A stretch of DNA of 64,000 nucleotides, taken from assembly GCA_030765065.1 (NCBI GenBank), contig CM060979.1, positions 109,294,350 through 109,358,349 of the forward strand, given 5' to 3'. Below the pieces are notes generated by a model. The model searched no databases, was not told where the DNA came from, and saw nothing but the letters and a program-made list of their open reading frames with translations. Shown here piece after piece: positions 10,125 through 22,075 of the stretch. The stretch comes from Deroplatys truncata. Its lineage: Eukaryota > Arthropoda > Insecta > Mantodea > Mantidae. Positions within the stretch are counted from its first letter, which is position 1; each line of letters starts with the position of its first letter. The position numbers and the translations under genes were made by a program.

Positions 10125-10967
10125 TACTTTCTCTACTGCGTATAGTAAGTAGGGGAAGTCTTGTATTCCACCCAAAAATTCCATACCGAAATTTCACCGG
10201 AAATATATGTTTTGAGACCTCCTGAATAAAAAAAAAAGCATTTTTGGAAACATGTCCGTATGTGTGTCTGTGTGTCTGTGTGTGTCTGTGAACAGCATAA
10301 CTCAGAAACGAACAGTCGGATAAACACCAAATTTGGTATTTAGGTTCGGTATCTTCCAGAGATGTTACACGAAGGTTTTCAAGAAAATTCCCCCACCCCA
10401 GATTACCGTTTATATGGGAAAATGTTAATTTTATCAAAAATGGCTCTAACGATTTTGATTAAAATATCATAAGTTTAAGATGTTTTCATGAAAAATGAAA
10501 TGTATATCTCGAATTTTCTGGGAATGTCTCCAAAAGTATTCTTCATTGTGAACGACTTTTGCATAACTGGTAAACCATAAGAGATAGACAAAATTTTACT
10601 ACACAAAAAATGTAGATCGCGTTAAAATACACAATTTATGTCATATACATTGTTTTTGTTGAGTGAACCATTTTCGAGAAATTGCTTGTTATTCCCTTAA
10701 ATTTTCCAATACTTATACTTTTTCTTAAATTCGTTATTCATTTTTTTTGTCCTGGCAATGCAAAGAGAATGGAATACTCTACATAGCAACCAGCTCTTAA
10801 ATATTTGACTCTCTCAAAGCCTACTAATTCCCCTTACATCTACAAGAAAATTAGCAATAAGATTAACATCTCGATTAACATGAAGCATATGGAGAATAAG
10901 CGTTTGTAAAAAATAATTTGTACAAGAATAGAGAAAGTCATGTGAGTGTAATACATCAGATTTTTTT
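10125..10967 (+). repeat. 0.87-kb dispersed repeat family, copy 1
   Basis: Begins ACTTTCTCTACTGCGTATAG and ends TAGAGAAAGTCATGTGAGTG plus ATCAGATTTTTT, so a 10-12 base inverted repeat (ACTTTCTCTA) sits near both ends. Landmarks shared by all copies, in order: CATTCCACCCAAAAATTC, CACCGGAAATA, a TGTG/TCTG microsatellite, GAACAGCATAACTC, CAAATTTGGTATTTAGG, GATTTTGATTAAAATATC, AAATGTATATCT, AATGTAGAT, and a late AATAATTTGTA. No open frame is conserved, so it looks like a non-autonomous element. The superfamily is not identified. Confidence 0.75.
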
Positions 10968-11318
10968 AGTTTATTCTGAGACCATGCAATGAATATGTAA
11001 TCTCAAAGCTTGTATGCGGCCTTTGTTTTGATTAGTCATCGTTTCACTGTCTTTGTGCGTCTACAGCAAGGTATGTATTGAACCAATTCCTGCCAACATA
11101 TGTCATATAATATATGTCAGATTGAATATAAAAATAAACTTAAGTATAAATGAGTATTATAGGATAGACGTCAAAACAACTAACGGCGGATATATAACAT
11201 CCGTCTTCTATTATAATAAAATGATTAGCTATCTGATATCACAGCGAACAGTACAAAGGAGAGAACGCTACAAATCGAGCTCTCGTAGCTGCTTCCTCTG
11301 CAGCACATGAAAATTACA
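10968..11318. other. AT-rich non-coding stretch
   Basis: An 85-codon frame is present but has no recognisable domain. Nothing else seen. Confidence 0.45.
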
Positions 11319-11610
11319 TCATAACACGTCGTTTTTCTTTCCGCTAGTTCTTCTCTCTGGAATACGGCAGCATGAAAGATATTTGTGCTTGTGATTTCCC
11401 AGCAGCCCGCCAGTTGTCGCTAGTCGATCCGGCTCGTCACGTCTTCTACTCACACGGGGGGAAACCCCTGCGCAGCAAATTGCGGACCCTCGTAATCCAA
11501 TCACCGGCTCTTCTCAACCCGCTGGTTCACCCCCAGTTCCCCTGACAAGACCCCAGTCTCTCTAACATAAGTGGGGCTCTAGGCAGTCCTCTGTCGCACA
11601 CTAAGGTACT
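11319..11610. other. GC-rich island of unknown origin
   Basis: Markedly more GC-rich than its surroundings, with CpG-containing stretches such as GATCCGGCTCGTCACG. No domain is recognised in any frame. It may be the body of an unrecognised repeat or a foreign fragment. Confidence 0.35.
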
Positions 11611-11722
11611 TTTAAGCTGTATCGCACTACATATCTGTTACAATAACACTACCACCACAGTCAGTCCGCAGACAAGTTGCGTTATGTAAATTGTTTTGTT
11701 AAGAAATAGTGTAATACTATTG

Positions 11723-11723
<1 letters not shown>

Positions 11724-11758
<35 letters not shown>
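11724..11758. repeat. (TA)n microsatellite
   Basis: About 17 uninterrupted TA units, followed by a short TGTG run. Confidence 0.95.
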
Positions 11759-11759
<1 letters not shown>

Positions 11760-11760
<1 letters not shown>

Positions 11761-13160
11761 GTGTATGTGTGGGTTTGATGGAGATGTTATTATGAAACCA
11801 AGATTTGGATTCCACACAATACTAAGCAAAAACAAAGACTTATTTTAAACTTTAAGCTATCCTCAATTTGAATGGCCATTTGATGAGATGGTAATGAAGA
11901 TGATGCATAAAGTTGTTCCGATGTCTGGAAATTATAAACAACACTGTAACTTTATGGGAATGTGTTTTTTTTTTGTTATGATGAGGGCGCCATTTCCTAT
12001 TGTAGAATGAAATATGTGGAATTCATCGTGAGTTATTATTTCACAATTTAATTTTACAAATGAGAAACTATATTAAATATTGACATTTATGTTTACAAAT
12101 TATTTAATAGAAAGCCTGCGTAAGTGGTTGTTTGTTTCATGGTACTACGGTAAATATTTGTGGGTCTGTAGAATTAGCATAAACGTGTGAATGAGCCAAA
12201 TAGATGTACAAAGTTCTTCTGTTCTACGGTGATTTATCAAAGTAATAGTTTTGTAGGTTGAAGCAAATTCGGAATCATACTTAAAGATTTACTTATATCT
12301 ACTTCTTTGCGTGGCTTGAAAAAACTGATGCACAAGATTGAAGTTTTTTTCTGAGTGTTCTTGAAATTGTATTACTGGGTTCTTAAGTATAAAATAAAAA
12401 ATAAAATAAACATCTACAATATCACACTCGGATAACTAATTTCTAAAACCGGGGTATAGATTCCAAATTCTTAACTAATGTATTAATTTTATAAATTTCA
12501 ATATATTAATAATGTTACAGATATATACTACAACTTCACTACACAAAACTACAAAATGCATAGAAAACAAAATAAACTAAATAAAATAAAGCAACACACT
12601 TGCATTCCATAAGCATTTCACAATGCCAATATAAATTTCCCATCAAGATATTAATGTATCTAATTACTGTATTTAATTACATTAATTAACTTTATTGTTT
12701 AATTATTTATACACTCCCCTTTTAATAATTAATTGCTTTATTTAATTAAGCAGATTCACTTATCACTTAATTATTCACATATTTCCTGTTTCTTAATTTT
12801 TACCAAATGTTCCTTTCTAATCCGATAACAAAAGAAAACAAAGTAGCTATTTACAATGCTGGTATCCAGTATTAAAATTAACCCGTAGCATGTCATAAAT
12901 TCTTAACTACCTTTCTGCTCCATAAGCATCTAATAACCGCCGGAGCCCTGTGTCAAGTTATTTGTACTGGTAGCTGCTTTCCCAAACTTACTAATTATTA
13001 TTACAGAATAAATACACACCTTTAAAACATTATAGCTTAAAAGAAAAAGTTTTCAGTGTATTATACCACTTCACTTGGTTTCACCATTCTTCCACTTGTT
13101 AAAATTCCTAAATCAACTATCGCTAACATTATCATTATTTTCACTGTGTAGTCATTTTAT
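11760..13160. other. AT-rich non-coding stretch
   Basis: Strongly A+T-rich, with TTAATTA-rich segments at 12650-12780. No gene or family repeat seen. Confidence 0.5.
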
Positions 13161-13420
13161 TCCTTTTGATAATATCTCCTTATTTGGTTAAATCCTTCTC
13201 CCCCTCCTCAGTCCCTTCTTCTAATCGAATAATCCTCACCTCCTCTCTTTCCCATACGTCTTCTTCCCTATTCGCTATGGAGCTCCTCTTTATCTATCTC
13301 TTCTCCTTTCCTTCTCCGCATCTCACCATCCCTCAATCTACATGCTAAAACTTCCCTCCTCTCCTCTTCTCTCTTCTATCTCGTTCTCTTTCCTAGTCCT
13401 CTTCCGTTATTATTCTTCAC
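13161..13420 (+). repeat. Pyrimidine-rich tract (CT-rich)
   Basis: A 250-base segment made almost only of C and T (TTCTCCCCCTCCTCAGTCCC and similar). A 60-codon Ser/Pro-rich frame inside it is a composition effect. A similar but weaker segment lies at 46210-46400. Confidence 0.6.
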
Positions 13421-15956
13421 ACTTTATTTATCTTATCGGTCTAATTCTGCATACTTCCGTCCATTCCCGATAATATTTTCTTCTGGTGAGCTCTAGGCTC
13501 TAAGTATACCCGGCATGCATAGCCATGTCGTTATTTTTGGCGTTTTAAGAATTTAGAAATTGCTGCCTGATGCGCGCACAGTAAGTTTTGGCCACTGATA
13601 CATTTTAAGAAATCCCGGTAAATTGCTCCACAATAAATTTTAAGTTTAATGCGAAGTATTATTAGGTATTTATCGGTCTGCCATTTATTCCCTTTAATAC
13701 TCCTTTCGAGCTGTCACTGGTCACCTAAGACGGTTAGTATTTCTTGGGCTAGGTCGCGGTTCAATTATGCACCCTATTTCTTTATCATTATAATACATAA
13801 GAATCTGTAGTAAAAATGTAATTCTTTAAGTTAGGTTACACCCATTTGGCTGGAAAAGTCAAGAGGTGCACGCGAAACGAAAATAAAACTCGAAAATTTT
13901 ACAAGGTTTACTAATAAAATAAATGTTTCCTAAAATTCATGCTCGTGAAACAGAGATTGGAGACTGCAAATGCGACTTTTACAACCGCAAATAGAACTGC
14001 AATAACAAATATGAGAATGGTTGCTTAGAGACAAGGAATGGAAAATGGCGGTGGAAATTATAAAATTTGTTTTTAGTGACCCCAAACCTTGCGAAGTCCG
14101 ATCATTTTATATCAGCAACAACTACTCTGGCTGTAAATAATAAAATCCTACCAAGTGCATACAGGGAAAAGCACTGTCAGTCAGTCAGTCACCATTGTTA
14201 TATCGCTTTTGAACCTGTTAGTTGTTTGCCAAGCGTTGTCACTTTGGGAACCTCATATCTCCGTTTTATATTTTGTAAAACTAGTGTTTAACTTTTCTTA
14301 ATATTGGGATATATGCTTTAGCATCCAATTGCTGTAGGATTATATTGATTCCGGTATCATTTCCTAAATAGATTTTGTTTGGGTTCAAAGGTATTGCTGA
14401 CAGGAAAGTCAACATTTTTGTTTCTTTTCTATGTACGAAAATATTGTAAAATATAAACGAACAATGTAATTGGAACTATTGCAATACAAGTAAAAAATGA
14501 GAGTATACGAGGGCGGAAGGAAGCACGAGAAAGAAAACAGGAAGGGTGGAATTGTAGAGAGCTACTACAAGAGGAAATATTTGAGTGGGTTTTATAATTG
14601 ATTGTACACAAATATGGGCACGTATCAGGTGTATGGTAGGCATTGCTAATAATTTCTGAGACGTTACGAGAATATCCGTAATATCATAAGCATACATTTG
14701 TGTGACGGTACTTCACCACTGGTCTCATTTATGAAAATTTTGCAATGTTTGTGTAAATGTCCGGACGTATATCGATATGAATTTTTTGTTTGTCATCTTA
14801 AAGAAACTCCCTTTTGAGTTTTGTTCACGTTATTCGGCTTCATTGTGAGAAACCAAAGACAGGAATGAGAGATCACTGCCTCAGCTAAGTCTTTAATTTA
14901 TTAAAGGCAAATTATTCTTATTAATGTCCTTGATGGAAGATTGTTAGCTTCACAATACAGTGATGAAATAACATTAAATATCTTAAATACGATGCTATGC
15001 TTCCCAAAGTACTCCACAGAAAAAAATTAAATTGCCTTCTATGTTTTTTCAACTCCATAAAGTGGAGTTAAAGAACTTTAAATAAAGAAATAAAGAAATC
15101 TATTAATGTTGATCTAGCCATGCTCTGGACTAGTTATCCCTCCCCCATGCATCAAAGGGACGGCTGTCGCTATTTTAGGAATTTTTTGAAGTATGCTCTG
15201 CTCCTTGTTTTACTAATGATGTCTAGCACAGCAATCTCATTAAGGCGATTAATGTAAAGCGTTGTGGTATTCTCTGCACAAAAATGTCGTTTCAGGATGT
15301 AGTCGATTTACTTCCCTTATCTTGTGTATTTAAATTCAATTAGACGATGCCGCAGTTCCAGAAAACATGCGGCTCATTTAAAACTTTAAACTAATTGTGA
15401 GACATGAAGTATATTCTGCAAATTGTGTTGCAAACGTGCACGAGAAAGATTGTTTGCCCCAGAACAAGCTGTCTTGCTGGTGCCCTACTTATTAGGGTGG
15501 AATTAGCAACTCCCTCTACAAGTGTAATACAGGAACAACAAAACTCATCTTGTCTGTAACACGAGGGTCAAGGTTCCCCTAAGACGCTAATTATCCTACA
15601 AGAGGCTTCCTTGGCTTTAATAGCAATTATCCTTTAGGGATAACCAAACTGCGTCAGGGCCACACCTGTCGTAACAATAGACCACATTTGCGTGCACTCT
15701 GTATTGTTGAAGGAAATGGTGGAGCGAAGTCTTCTGGTAGAATTATTATAAGGTGTCATACCCTCTCGTATTTTAAATAAAAATGAAGAAGGAAGGGAAA
15801 GTTAATTAAGTTATTTTTCTTCTAAATTTGCGGATTTTTTTTCAATGTTTTATCTGTTTTTCATGTCTTATATTTTACATACACGCGTATTTACACTGAA
15901 ACAAATACCTATGCCTGAACACCAAATCCAAACTCAATGGCATTACAATGCACATA
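13421..15956. other. Non-coding stretch
   Basis: No gene, transposase or reverse transcriptase motif recognised in any frame. A short CAGT repeat lies near 14178. Confidence 0.45.
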
Positions 15957-17197
15957 GGAGGGGCACTATTTATATTTTGAGTCTAATGATTAAAACAAAG
16001 TAATTTCTGATTGAAAACTGCTTTATTGTTTTTCAAAATATTCTCCTTTATGATCAATACACTTTTGCGTCCGTTTGAATCATTTGTCAAAGTATTTATT
16101 CCAGTCTTGAGACACCTCCAAAACATGGTTTTTGAAAGCAAAAATGGCTTCTTCTGCCAACGAAAATCGTTGTCCACGCAATTTATTCTTGATGTTCGGG
16201 AACAAAAAGAAGTCATTGTGTGCCAAATCAGGAATGTATGGCGGATGACCCATCAAATACTCTGTTGTTAGACGAGATGTGTGTGCGCTCGCATTGTCTT
16301 GATGAAGAACGATCCTACGGTTCTTGTTGGTTTTCCTTACTTCACCGAAGTCTTCCGGCAAATAAATGGTTGTGTACCATTCGGCATTGACCGTTTTACG
16401 TTCCTCTAAAGGCACTGTTACCACATGGCCAGTTTTGTTGATAAAGTAGGCGACTATTCGCTTCGAAGTGCTTCGAAGTGCTTCGAGTGCGAACAACTTT
16501 TGTTGGATTTGCTTCATCTTGAAACACCCGGCCCATACGCTTAGATCCAAGATTCGTCACCTGTTACAATCTTATATACGTCTTTTAAGGCACCGCCATT
16601 GTATTTCTTGAGCATTTTTGTACACCAATCGACACCAGCATCTTTTTGAGATTGCGTCAAATTATGTGGGATCCAACGAGAGCAAACATTTTTCACGGCT
16701 AAATAATCATGCAATATTTTATATATGCTGGTGGAACTAATGCCTAGGGTTGCCTCAATCTCACAATATGTCGCATGATCTTTTGTTGTTAGCTTTTGCA
16801 CAGCATCAATGTTTCCTGGCAGAACAACTGATTTTGGACGACCTTCACGAACTTCATCATTGAGCGAACGGCGGCCACGATTAAATTCGTTATACCAGCG
16901 TTTCACAGTGTCAAAGGATGGAGCTTCGTCGCCAAATGTGGAAGTTAGTTGATCGATGCACTCTTGTCTTGATAGTACACGTCGAAAGTCGTATTGCACG
17001 AACATTTTCACGAGTTAGTTCCATGTTTTTGTTGACACACAATTTTCAAGTTAGTGTAAACAAAAGAAATGACGCTCTATTGACAAAATGTCTGAAGTAG
17101 ATTATAGTAAAAAATGTCAAACTTTCCATTGTAAACGTCAGATGGCACCTACAACATTCAGGGTTGCCAAGGCTCAAAATATAAATAGTGCCCCTCG
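15957..17197 (-). mobile_element. mariner element 1, complete with TIRs
   Basis: A 1241-bp element bounded by matching terminal inverted repeats: left GGAGGGGCACTATTTATATT, right (reverse complement) CGAGGGGCACTATTTATATT, continuing TTGAG on both sides. TA dinucleotides stand on both sides (15955-15956, 17198-17199), the mariner target duplication. It carries one broken transposase gene on the minus strand. The TIRs match almost perfectly while the gene has several lesions, so the element could still be mobilised only by a transposase made elsewhere. Confidence 0.92.
16023..17011 (-). pseudogene. mariner transposase, inactivated
   Basis: Cut-and-paste transposase of the mariner family. Starts at 17011 with a paired helix-turn-helix region (FVQYDFRRVLSRQECIDQL; WYNEFNRGRRSLNDE) and a second one with LGISSTSIYKILH. 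The first catalytic motif IVTGDESWI ends at about 16545, where the frame is lost. A block of about ten codons after it is missing. A 10-base tandem duplication (CTTCGAAGTG, 16461-16480) shifts the frame again. The second catalytic Asp is in LHQDNASAHTS and the third in PDLAHNDFFLF, but only 28 residues separate them instead of the 34 usual in mariners, so about six residues are deleted. A Trp codon near the end is a stop (read ..YFDK*FKR). The natural end is EYFEKQ at about 16026. Confidence 0.9.
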
Positions 17198-17936
17198 TAT
17201 AATCAAAATATTACTTTCCCATATCATACATGCAATCTCTGAATATTTTACGGACAAGCTTATTTTTCTACGCTGCTTACGGAATTCGCGCATTAACCTT
17301 CCCAGAGGCGCAAGCTGCAGGGAAGTAAGAGACAAAGGTCTTTTAACTATAATATTCTAGTTGTAACAGTTCTCAGCTACAGCTGTGGCTCAGGAACCAG
17401 GCACTTCTTACCTGTTAACTGAAGTTTGCATCCATCTAAGATGGACCGGCTGAAGGTCTACTTCCTCTGAGCTCGCAGTGCCTGAAAGTGTATCAGTGGC
17501 TAGTAGTGATTTGTAGCTAAAACATGAGAACACTCACACTTGGATGTCTATTTATGTAACATTTGTGTCTATGGTTAGTCCATAGAATACGATACTTTAC
17601 AGCAGTTCGCGAATTCGGGACACTCTGTGTTGATATTTTCTATATATCATATGGATGCTAAAATTTAAGCTAAAGCAACATTGCTAAAGTAGGCAATAGG
17701 TATTATAAGTGTAACAACAATGAAATATAAAATATATGCCTCAATAATGAACGATTTGTTCTGCCTAGTTCTTCGTTATACACGCGAAGGTTGCACCTTG
17801 AAGTGGCTCAACATAGAAGAATACAGTGAACCGAAATGAAGTTTCTCCATGCAGTCACAGCTCTCTTTGATTACAAAAAATGAATATATGAGAAAGAACT
17901 CAATATAAAATGTATACGTAAGGTAATAAAATAGAT
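17198..17936. other. Non-coding stretch
   Basis: No gene or known repeat recognised. Confidence 0.5.
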
Positions 17937-17937
17937 A

Positions 17938-17992
17938 CTTGCATCCGCATGACTTTCTCTACTTGATTTTCTACAAACTATTCCTACAAATG
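17938..17992 (-). repeat. Inverted 3'-end stub of 0.87-kb family
   Basis: CGCATGACTTTCTCTACTTG and CAAACTATTCCTAC match the reverse complement of the last 60-70 bases of the 0.87-kb family (compare 40007-40060), with a short internal gap. It lies 11 bases before copy 2 and points the opposite way. Confidence 0.5.
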
Positions 17993-18002
17993 CTTTTGGT
18001 AT

Positions 18003-18872
18003 TACTTTCTCTGCCACGTATCTAGTAGGTAGTGATTGCATTCCATACAAAAATTCGATACCGGATTTCACAGGAAATACTGTTTTGAGGCACCCTGAAT
18101 CCAAAAGAAAGGATTTTTAGAAAAATATCCGTTTCGTGTCTGTGTGTGCGTGTGTGTATGCAAGTGTAAACAGCATAACTCAAAAACGAAAAGTAGGATA
18201 AATACCAAACTTGGTATTTGGGTACAGTGCCTTCCAAAGATGCGACACAAAGATTTTCAAGAGCATGTCCCGCCCCTTTATGTGCTTGATCTTTTAAAAA
18301 ATTTGCTGTAACGATTTTTATTAAAATACTATATATTAAAGATACTTACATTGTGAATAACATGCATATCTTGAATTTTTTTGCAATAACCTATAAAGTA
18401 CACTTCCTTTTGAAGACATTTTGTATAATCTTGTATAAGTGTTAAACGTTAAGCGCTAGACGAAAAGATACTAGACAAAAAATGTAGATATCTTTAAAAC
18501 ACACACTTTATTTCAAATAATTTTTGTGGCATCAGCCATTTCCTAGATATCCGTTATTAATGGTTCGAATTGTTCAATACTTTATCATTCTTTTCATGTC
18601 CTTTCTATACCTACTCGGTTGTTTCCCACGATTGCACGCAGAGCATGGAATTTTAAGGCCAGTAACTGAACATCCGACTATCGCTATGCCCTTTATATTT
18701 ATAAGAAATATGTAATGCAGCTAGTTGCAGGGAAGTATAATGCAGGAAGGTTTTATCTTGATTAAAATGAAATAATAACAAAAAATAAACTTTCGTAAGA
18801 ATAATTTGTATACTCACTAATAAGCGCTAGAGGGTAAAGAAAGTCATACGAATGCCACGGATCAGGTTTTTT
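18003..18872 (+). repeat. 0.87-kb dispersed repeat family, copy 2
   Basis: Same ordered landmarks as at 10125: ACTTTCTCTGCCACGTAT at the start, GCATTCCATACAAAAATTC, TGTGTGCGTGTGTG, AACAGCATAACTC, CCAAACTTGGTATTTGGG, TTATTAAAATACTATAT, AATGTAGATATC, ending AAAGAAAGTCATACGAATG and ATCAGGTTTTTT. No conserved coding frame. Confidence 0.75.
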
Positions 18873-19886
18873 ATAGTATCTCTTCTTGTTAATTGAAATG
18901 AACGTTCATTATATGTTTCGCATTCGTTTTAGGTATAAGAAGGATACAATACGCAAAGCGATAGTCAGACTTTTAAAAAGAATGTGAATATGTAAAATTT
19001 CATGCTCCTTGTATGATCATGAGAAAAAAAAAAGGAATAGCGACTTAACACTTGAGAAAAGTAAAGCGTTTGAAAATAAAAAATCATAATGAAGAATATC
19101 TGGATATAGGTATGATTCAGAATTAATGCTATGAACTCCCACATGAATGAATGAGTGTATTTTATTGAAATAACGGTATACATACATAGATCCCTATCTA
19201 CCGCATGGGTCCGCAGACCGCAGGTACTGTTATAATGCACAAAATAAATATCAAGGTTTTAAAATAATAATAATAAACAAATAAATAAAAAAGGACAAAA
19301 ATGGAAGGAAACGATTAAAAAGGTTACCACAAGAAAACACATTGCACGAAAAAACATAAAACATATTCAAATATGAACAACCTTCTTAAATACATACAAA
19401 ATGTATAAATATAAACAGCCCACAGAACAACGGTAAGCCTTACGGTCCGATGGATTATTATGCCCTATTATAGTGAACAAAGAACAGTATGAAATGAAAT
19501 AAACACAACGCATTAACATAAGTGATAAACTAAGACATAAAAAATAAATAAGGCACTAACAGTAAAGTTGAGTTCTTCTTACATTCCCGCTTCACTACTG
19601 TCACCTTCTCAAACCTCAGCTGTCTCGCTTTAAGTAGAAATTTACCTATCCTCTCTATGTCTTCCCTACCTGACAGTAGCGTCCAGCATGCCCTTAACTC
19701 TCCATTTGAGGCAGTATTTTTAACACTTGAATAATTTCAATTAAACTATATAATATGTAAATTCAATAACAGCCCGCCTTGAAGCAATATGTATATAATA
19801 ATTTGTATAAATGTATGTAACAGTTATTGTAAATGCTTATATTATTGTAAACATGTTCAAAAATGTTATGTGAATGCATTACGTAA
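18873..19886. other. AT-rich non-coding stretch
   Basis: Nothing recognised. The segment 19240-19560 is A-rich. Confidence 0.5.
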
Positions 19887-19892
19887 TTTAAT

Positions 19893-20500
19893 ACTGTAAG
19901 AGCTGTGAGAATAATAAGTTTAAAGTTGCTAACAATGAGGTAATAATGAGGTAACCTTGAGGCAATAATGAGTTTGAGAGTTTAAATGCAACTAGTCATG
20001 ATTAAGGCAGCAATAATGTAAATTTTGTGACAGTTTAAAATTAGCCACTCAACAGCCAGAAAAACATTTAATAAAATGCAGGTATTCTATTGGACTAGGA
20101 TTAGCCAATCAGAGACTTGAAATACAGACGTTTACGGGTTTGGACGGTTGAAATTGTTTAGTTGCCTGCAGACCTTAGTAGTGACCGGATGGAAGATGTG
20201 TTCTCTAAAGAAATATTACGTATTCGTTTGAAACGAAAATTATTTATACGCGTTAACAAAGTGCAAGTATTAAATTAAAAAAAATCTCACAGCTCTTAAT
20301 ATCAGTGTAGTGCTATTTAATTTGTGTCAAGGATTAATAAAAAGAAGTGAATTTAAACTTAAAATCTGTATAAGCCTACATTCTTGTCGCACCACGCCCT
20401 GATTAAGAGAAACGTGTCTCTAAAGTAATACTAACGCAGCCGAGGCAAACATAAACATAAATACTATCTATAGAAGCACTTTAATAACAAACTTAATAAA
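19893..20500 (+). repeat. Possible solo LTR with a 14-bp inverted repeat
   Basis: TAAGAGCTGTGAGA near 19898 recurs as its exact reverse complement TCTCACAGCTCTTA at 20284-20297, about 400 bases apart. An AATAAA-like signal (ATTAATAAA) follows near 20333. Primer-site-like sequences follow from 20511. This order suggests a retroviral-type LTR and leader without coding sequence, but a second LTR is not in the window and the ends are not defined. A non-autonomous DNA element bounded by the inverted repeat is the alternative. Confidence 0.3.
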
Positions 20501-20508
20501 TATTTTTT

Positions 20509-20745
20509 TTTAAGTTTGGAGCGTAACAACAAAAATACATCTTATAAATCGGCTTTTTCATACGTAGCAGAATATTACGTAAACAACAACTTCAAATTGA
20601 CGCCCAAAGCGTGGTGCAAACTTCAACAACAGAACACTTTCTCAAATTGGTTTTCCATATGTGGAGCAAAAATAAACAATTCAACAACGTAAAGGCAATA
20701 TCTACTTCAAGTTTGGCACCCATACGTGGGGCAACTAAAAATAAC
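20509..20745 (+). repeat. Tandem primer-binding-site-like units
   Basis: Degenerate units begin near 20546, 20594, 20644 and 20709. The clearest are AAATTGACGCCCAAAGCGTG, AAATTGGTTTTCCATATGTG and AAGTTTGGCACCCATACGTG, each followed by a G(A/G/T)GCAA stretch. The last reads TTGGCACCCATACGTGGGGC, close to a tRNA-Lys-type primer site. A partial unit (TTTGGAGCGTAACAAC) lies at 20515-20530. Confidence 0.45.
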
Positions 20746-20829
20746 TAAAGCAACTACTTACTTCACATTCGAGGTGGTAAAGGATTGCTATGAATACTTT
20801 TCTCTCCATTCCTCGTATCCCTACAGCTC

Positions 20830-22075
20830 CAAGCCCATGACTCTTCCTCCTGACAACTCCTGCCATTTTCATTAGTAATGTTTATCATCCACCATGGTCC
20901 TATTCTAAGCCACGTGAGTCCCTGTATAACGACTTTGTACCCTGATCAGTGCTCTATAATGCTCCACACCCTTCTCAGATTTTAACTTAGAGTGTACTTC
21001 CAATGAAAGTTGCGCAATGACGGCACAGAGGCGGTACTTAATCTCTCTCCGTGCACTCCGTCTATTAACCTAACACGACATCCAAATATAGCCCATCCCT
21101 TAGTTTTCCAAAAGCCTTCTTTAATTTTGATGTCCATGTCGAATTTCCTTGCATTCTCAACCGTTTACGGTAGCAGACTGCCCTAATTAGAGATTGGTCT
21201 CCAAGAGCGATTTTCATGCAATATCTAACTATTCTGATTTTACACTCTATCGTCTCACTATGCGCCCCAATTCCCTCATTATTTCGCAGTTGGCCGTACC
21301 CCTCCCTACCTCCAGAATTCCTTTCAATAATCGAGCTTCTCTTGGCCCAGATTACCTGTTAGTTCCCACCCTCACATTTCTGCTCCATTTGTCATCAAGG
21401 AACTAAATGTCGCTCCGTTTACGGTTTCCAATAAGGTTACTAATATATCTGTAATTTTGCTACGTATCCGGAGAGCCTCTGCTGCTGTCACTCTTGCCTT
21501 TTGTTTCGTGGCGTCAATACGTTTCGTCCGTTTTCTGTTCATCGCAAACCTGAATTCTAAGTACCTGAAATTTTTAAATCTTTAACGTTTTCCAGCGTCT
21601 GTCCTGCATATACGCATGTCTCTTCTCTATTATAAACCGAACCGTTCTTGAAAGTCAATGTTTCAGTCTTATTCACATTAACTGTAAGTGTTTGTCGCAA
21701 TAATACTTAAGTCTGTCTAGTCCCCGTTGCAGTCTGTTAATTGTCATAGAACACAGCGCTAAGTCATCTGCGTATTAAAAGTGCTGAAATTTGTAAATTT
21801 TCCAATACTGGTGCATCAATATTTTCCGCTAGCATCATGTTAGTAACGGTGATAAAATGCAGCCTTGCCTCACACTCCTGTAACTTACGCAGCTCCCGGA
21901 CAATGTTCCTGTCGTACTTTATACAGAATTCCAGATTTTGATAGATTGTCTTCAACGCTCTAATCGTTTCCTGATATTCCCTTTGTAGTAGTTTATGCCA
22001 CAACATATTCCGATTTACCGAGTTAAATGCCTTCTTAAAATCTACAAAAGCCCAATAAGACAGTTTCCTGCATAT
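20830..22075 (-). pseudogene. LINE reverse transcriptase fragment
   Basis: Minus-strand non-LTR retrotransposon, heavily mutated. From right to left: SYWAFVDFKKAFNSVNRNML (palm motif A) at about 22000-22060, a YQNLEFCIKY segment, then YADDLALCSM (catalytic YADD) at 21747-21774, then RLQRGLDRLKYYC and a thumb-like region. The C-terminal part (ECKIRIVRYCMKIALGDQSL and following) runs to about 20830. Multiple stops and shifts. The segment between motif A and YADD is shorter than normal, so part is deleted. It starts abruptly at about 22075, which is typical of 5'-truncated LINEs. Confidence 0.7.

Noticed and set aside
10096..10437. 113-codon minus-strand ORF with a His/Thr repeat
   Set aside because: The HTQTHRHT segment is the microsatellite of the 0.87-kb family read backwards; other copies do not keep the frame.
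13166..13348. Ser/Pro-rich 60-codon ORF
   Set aside because: Arises from a CT-rich tract.
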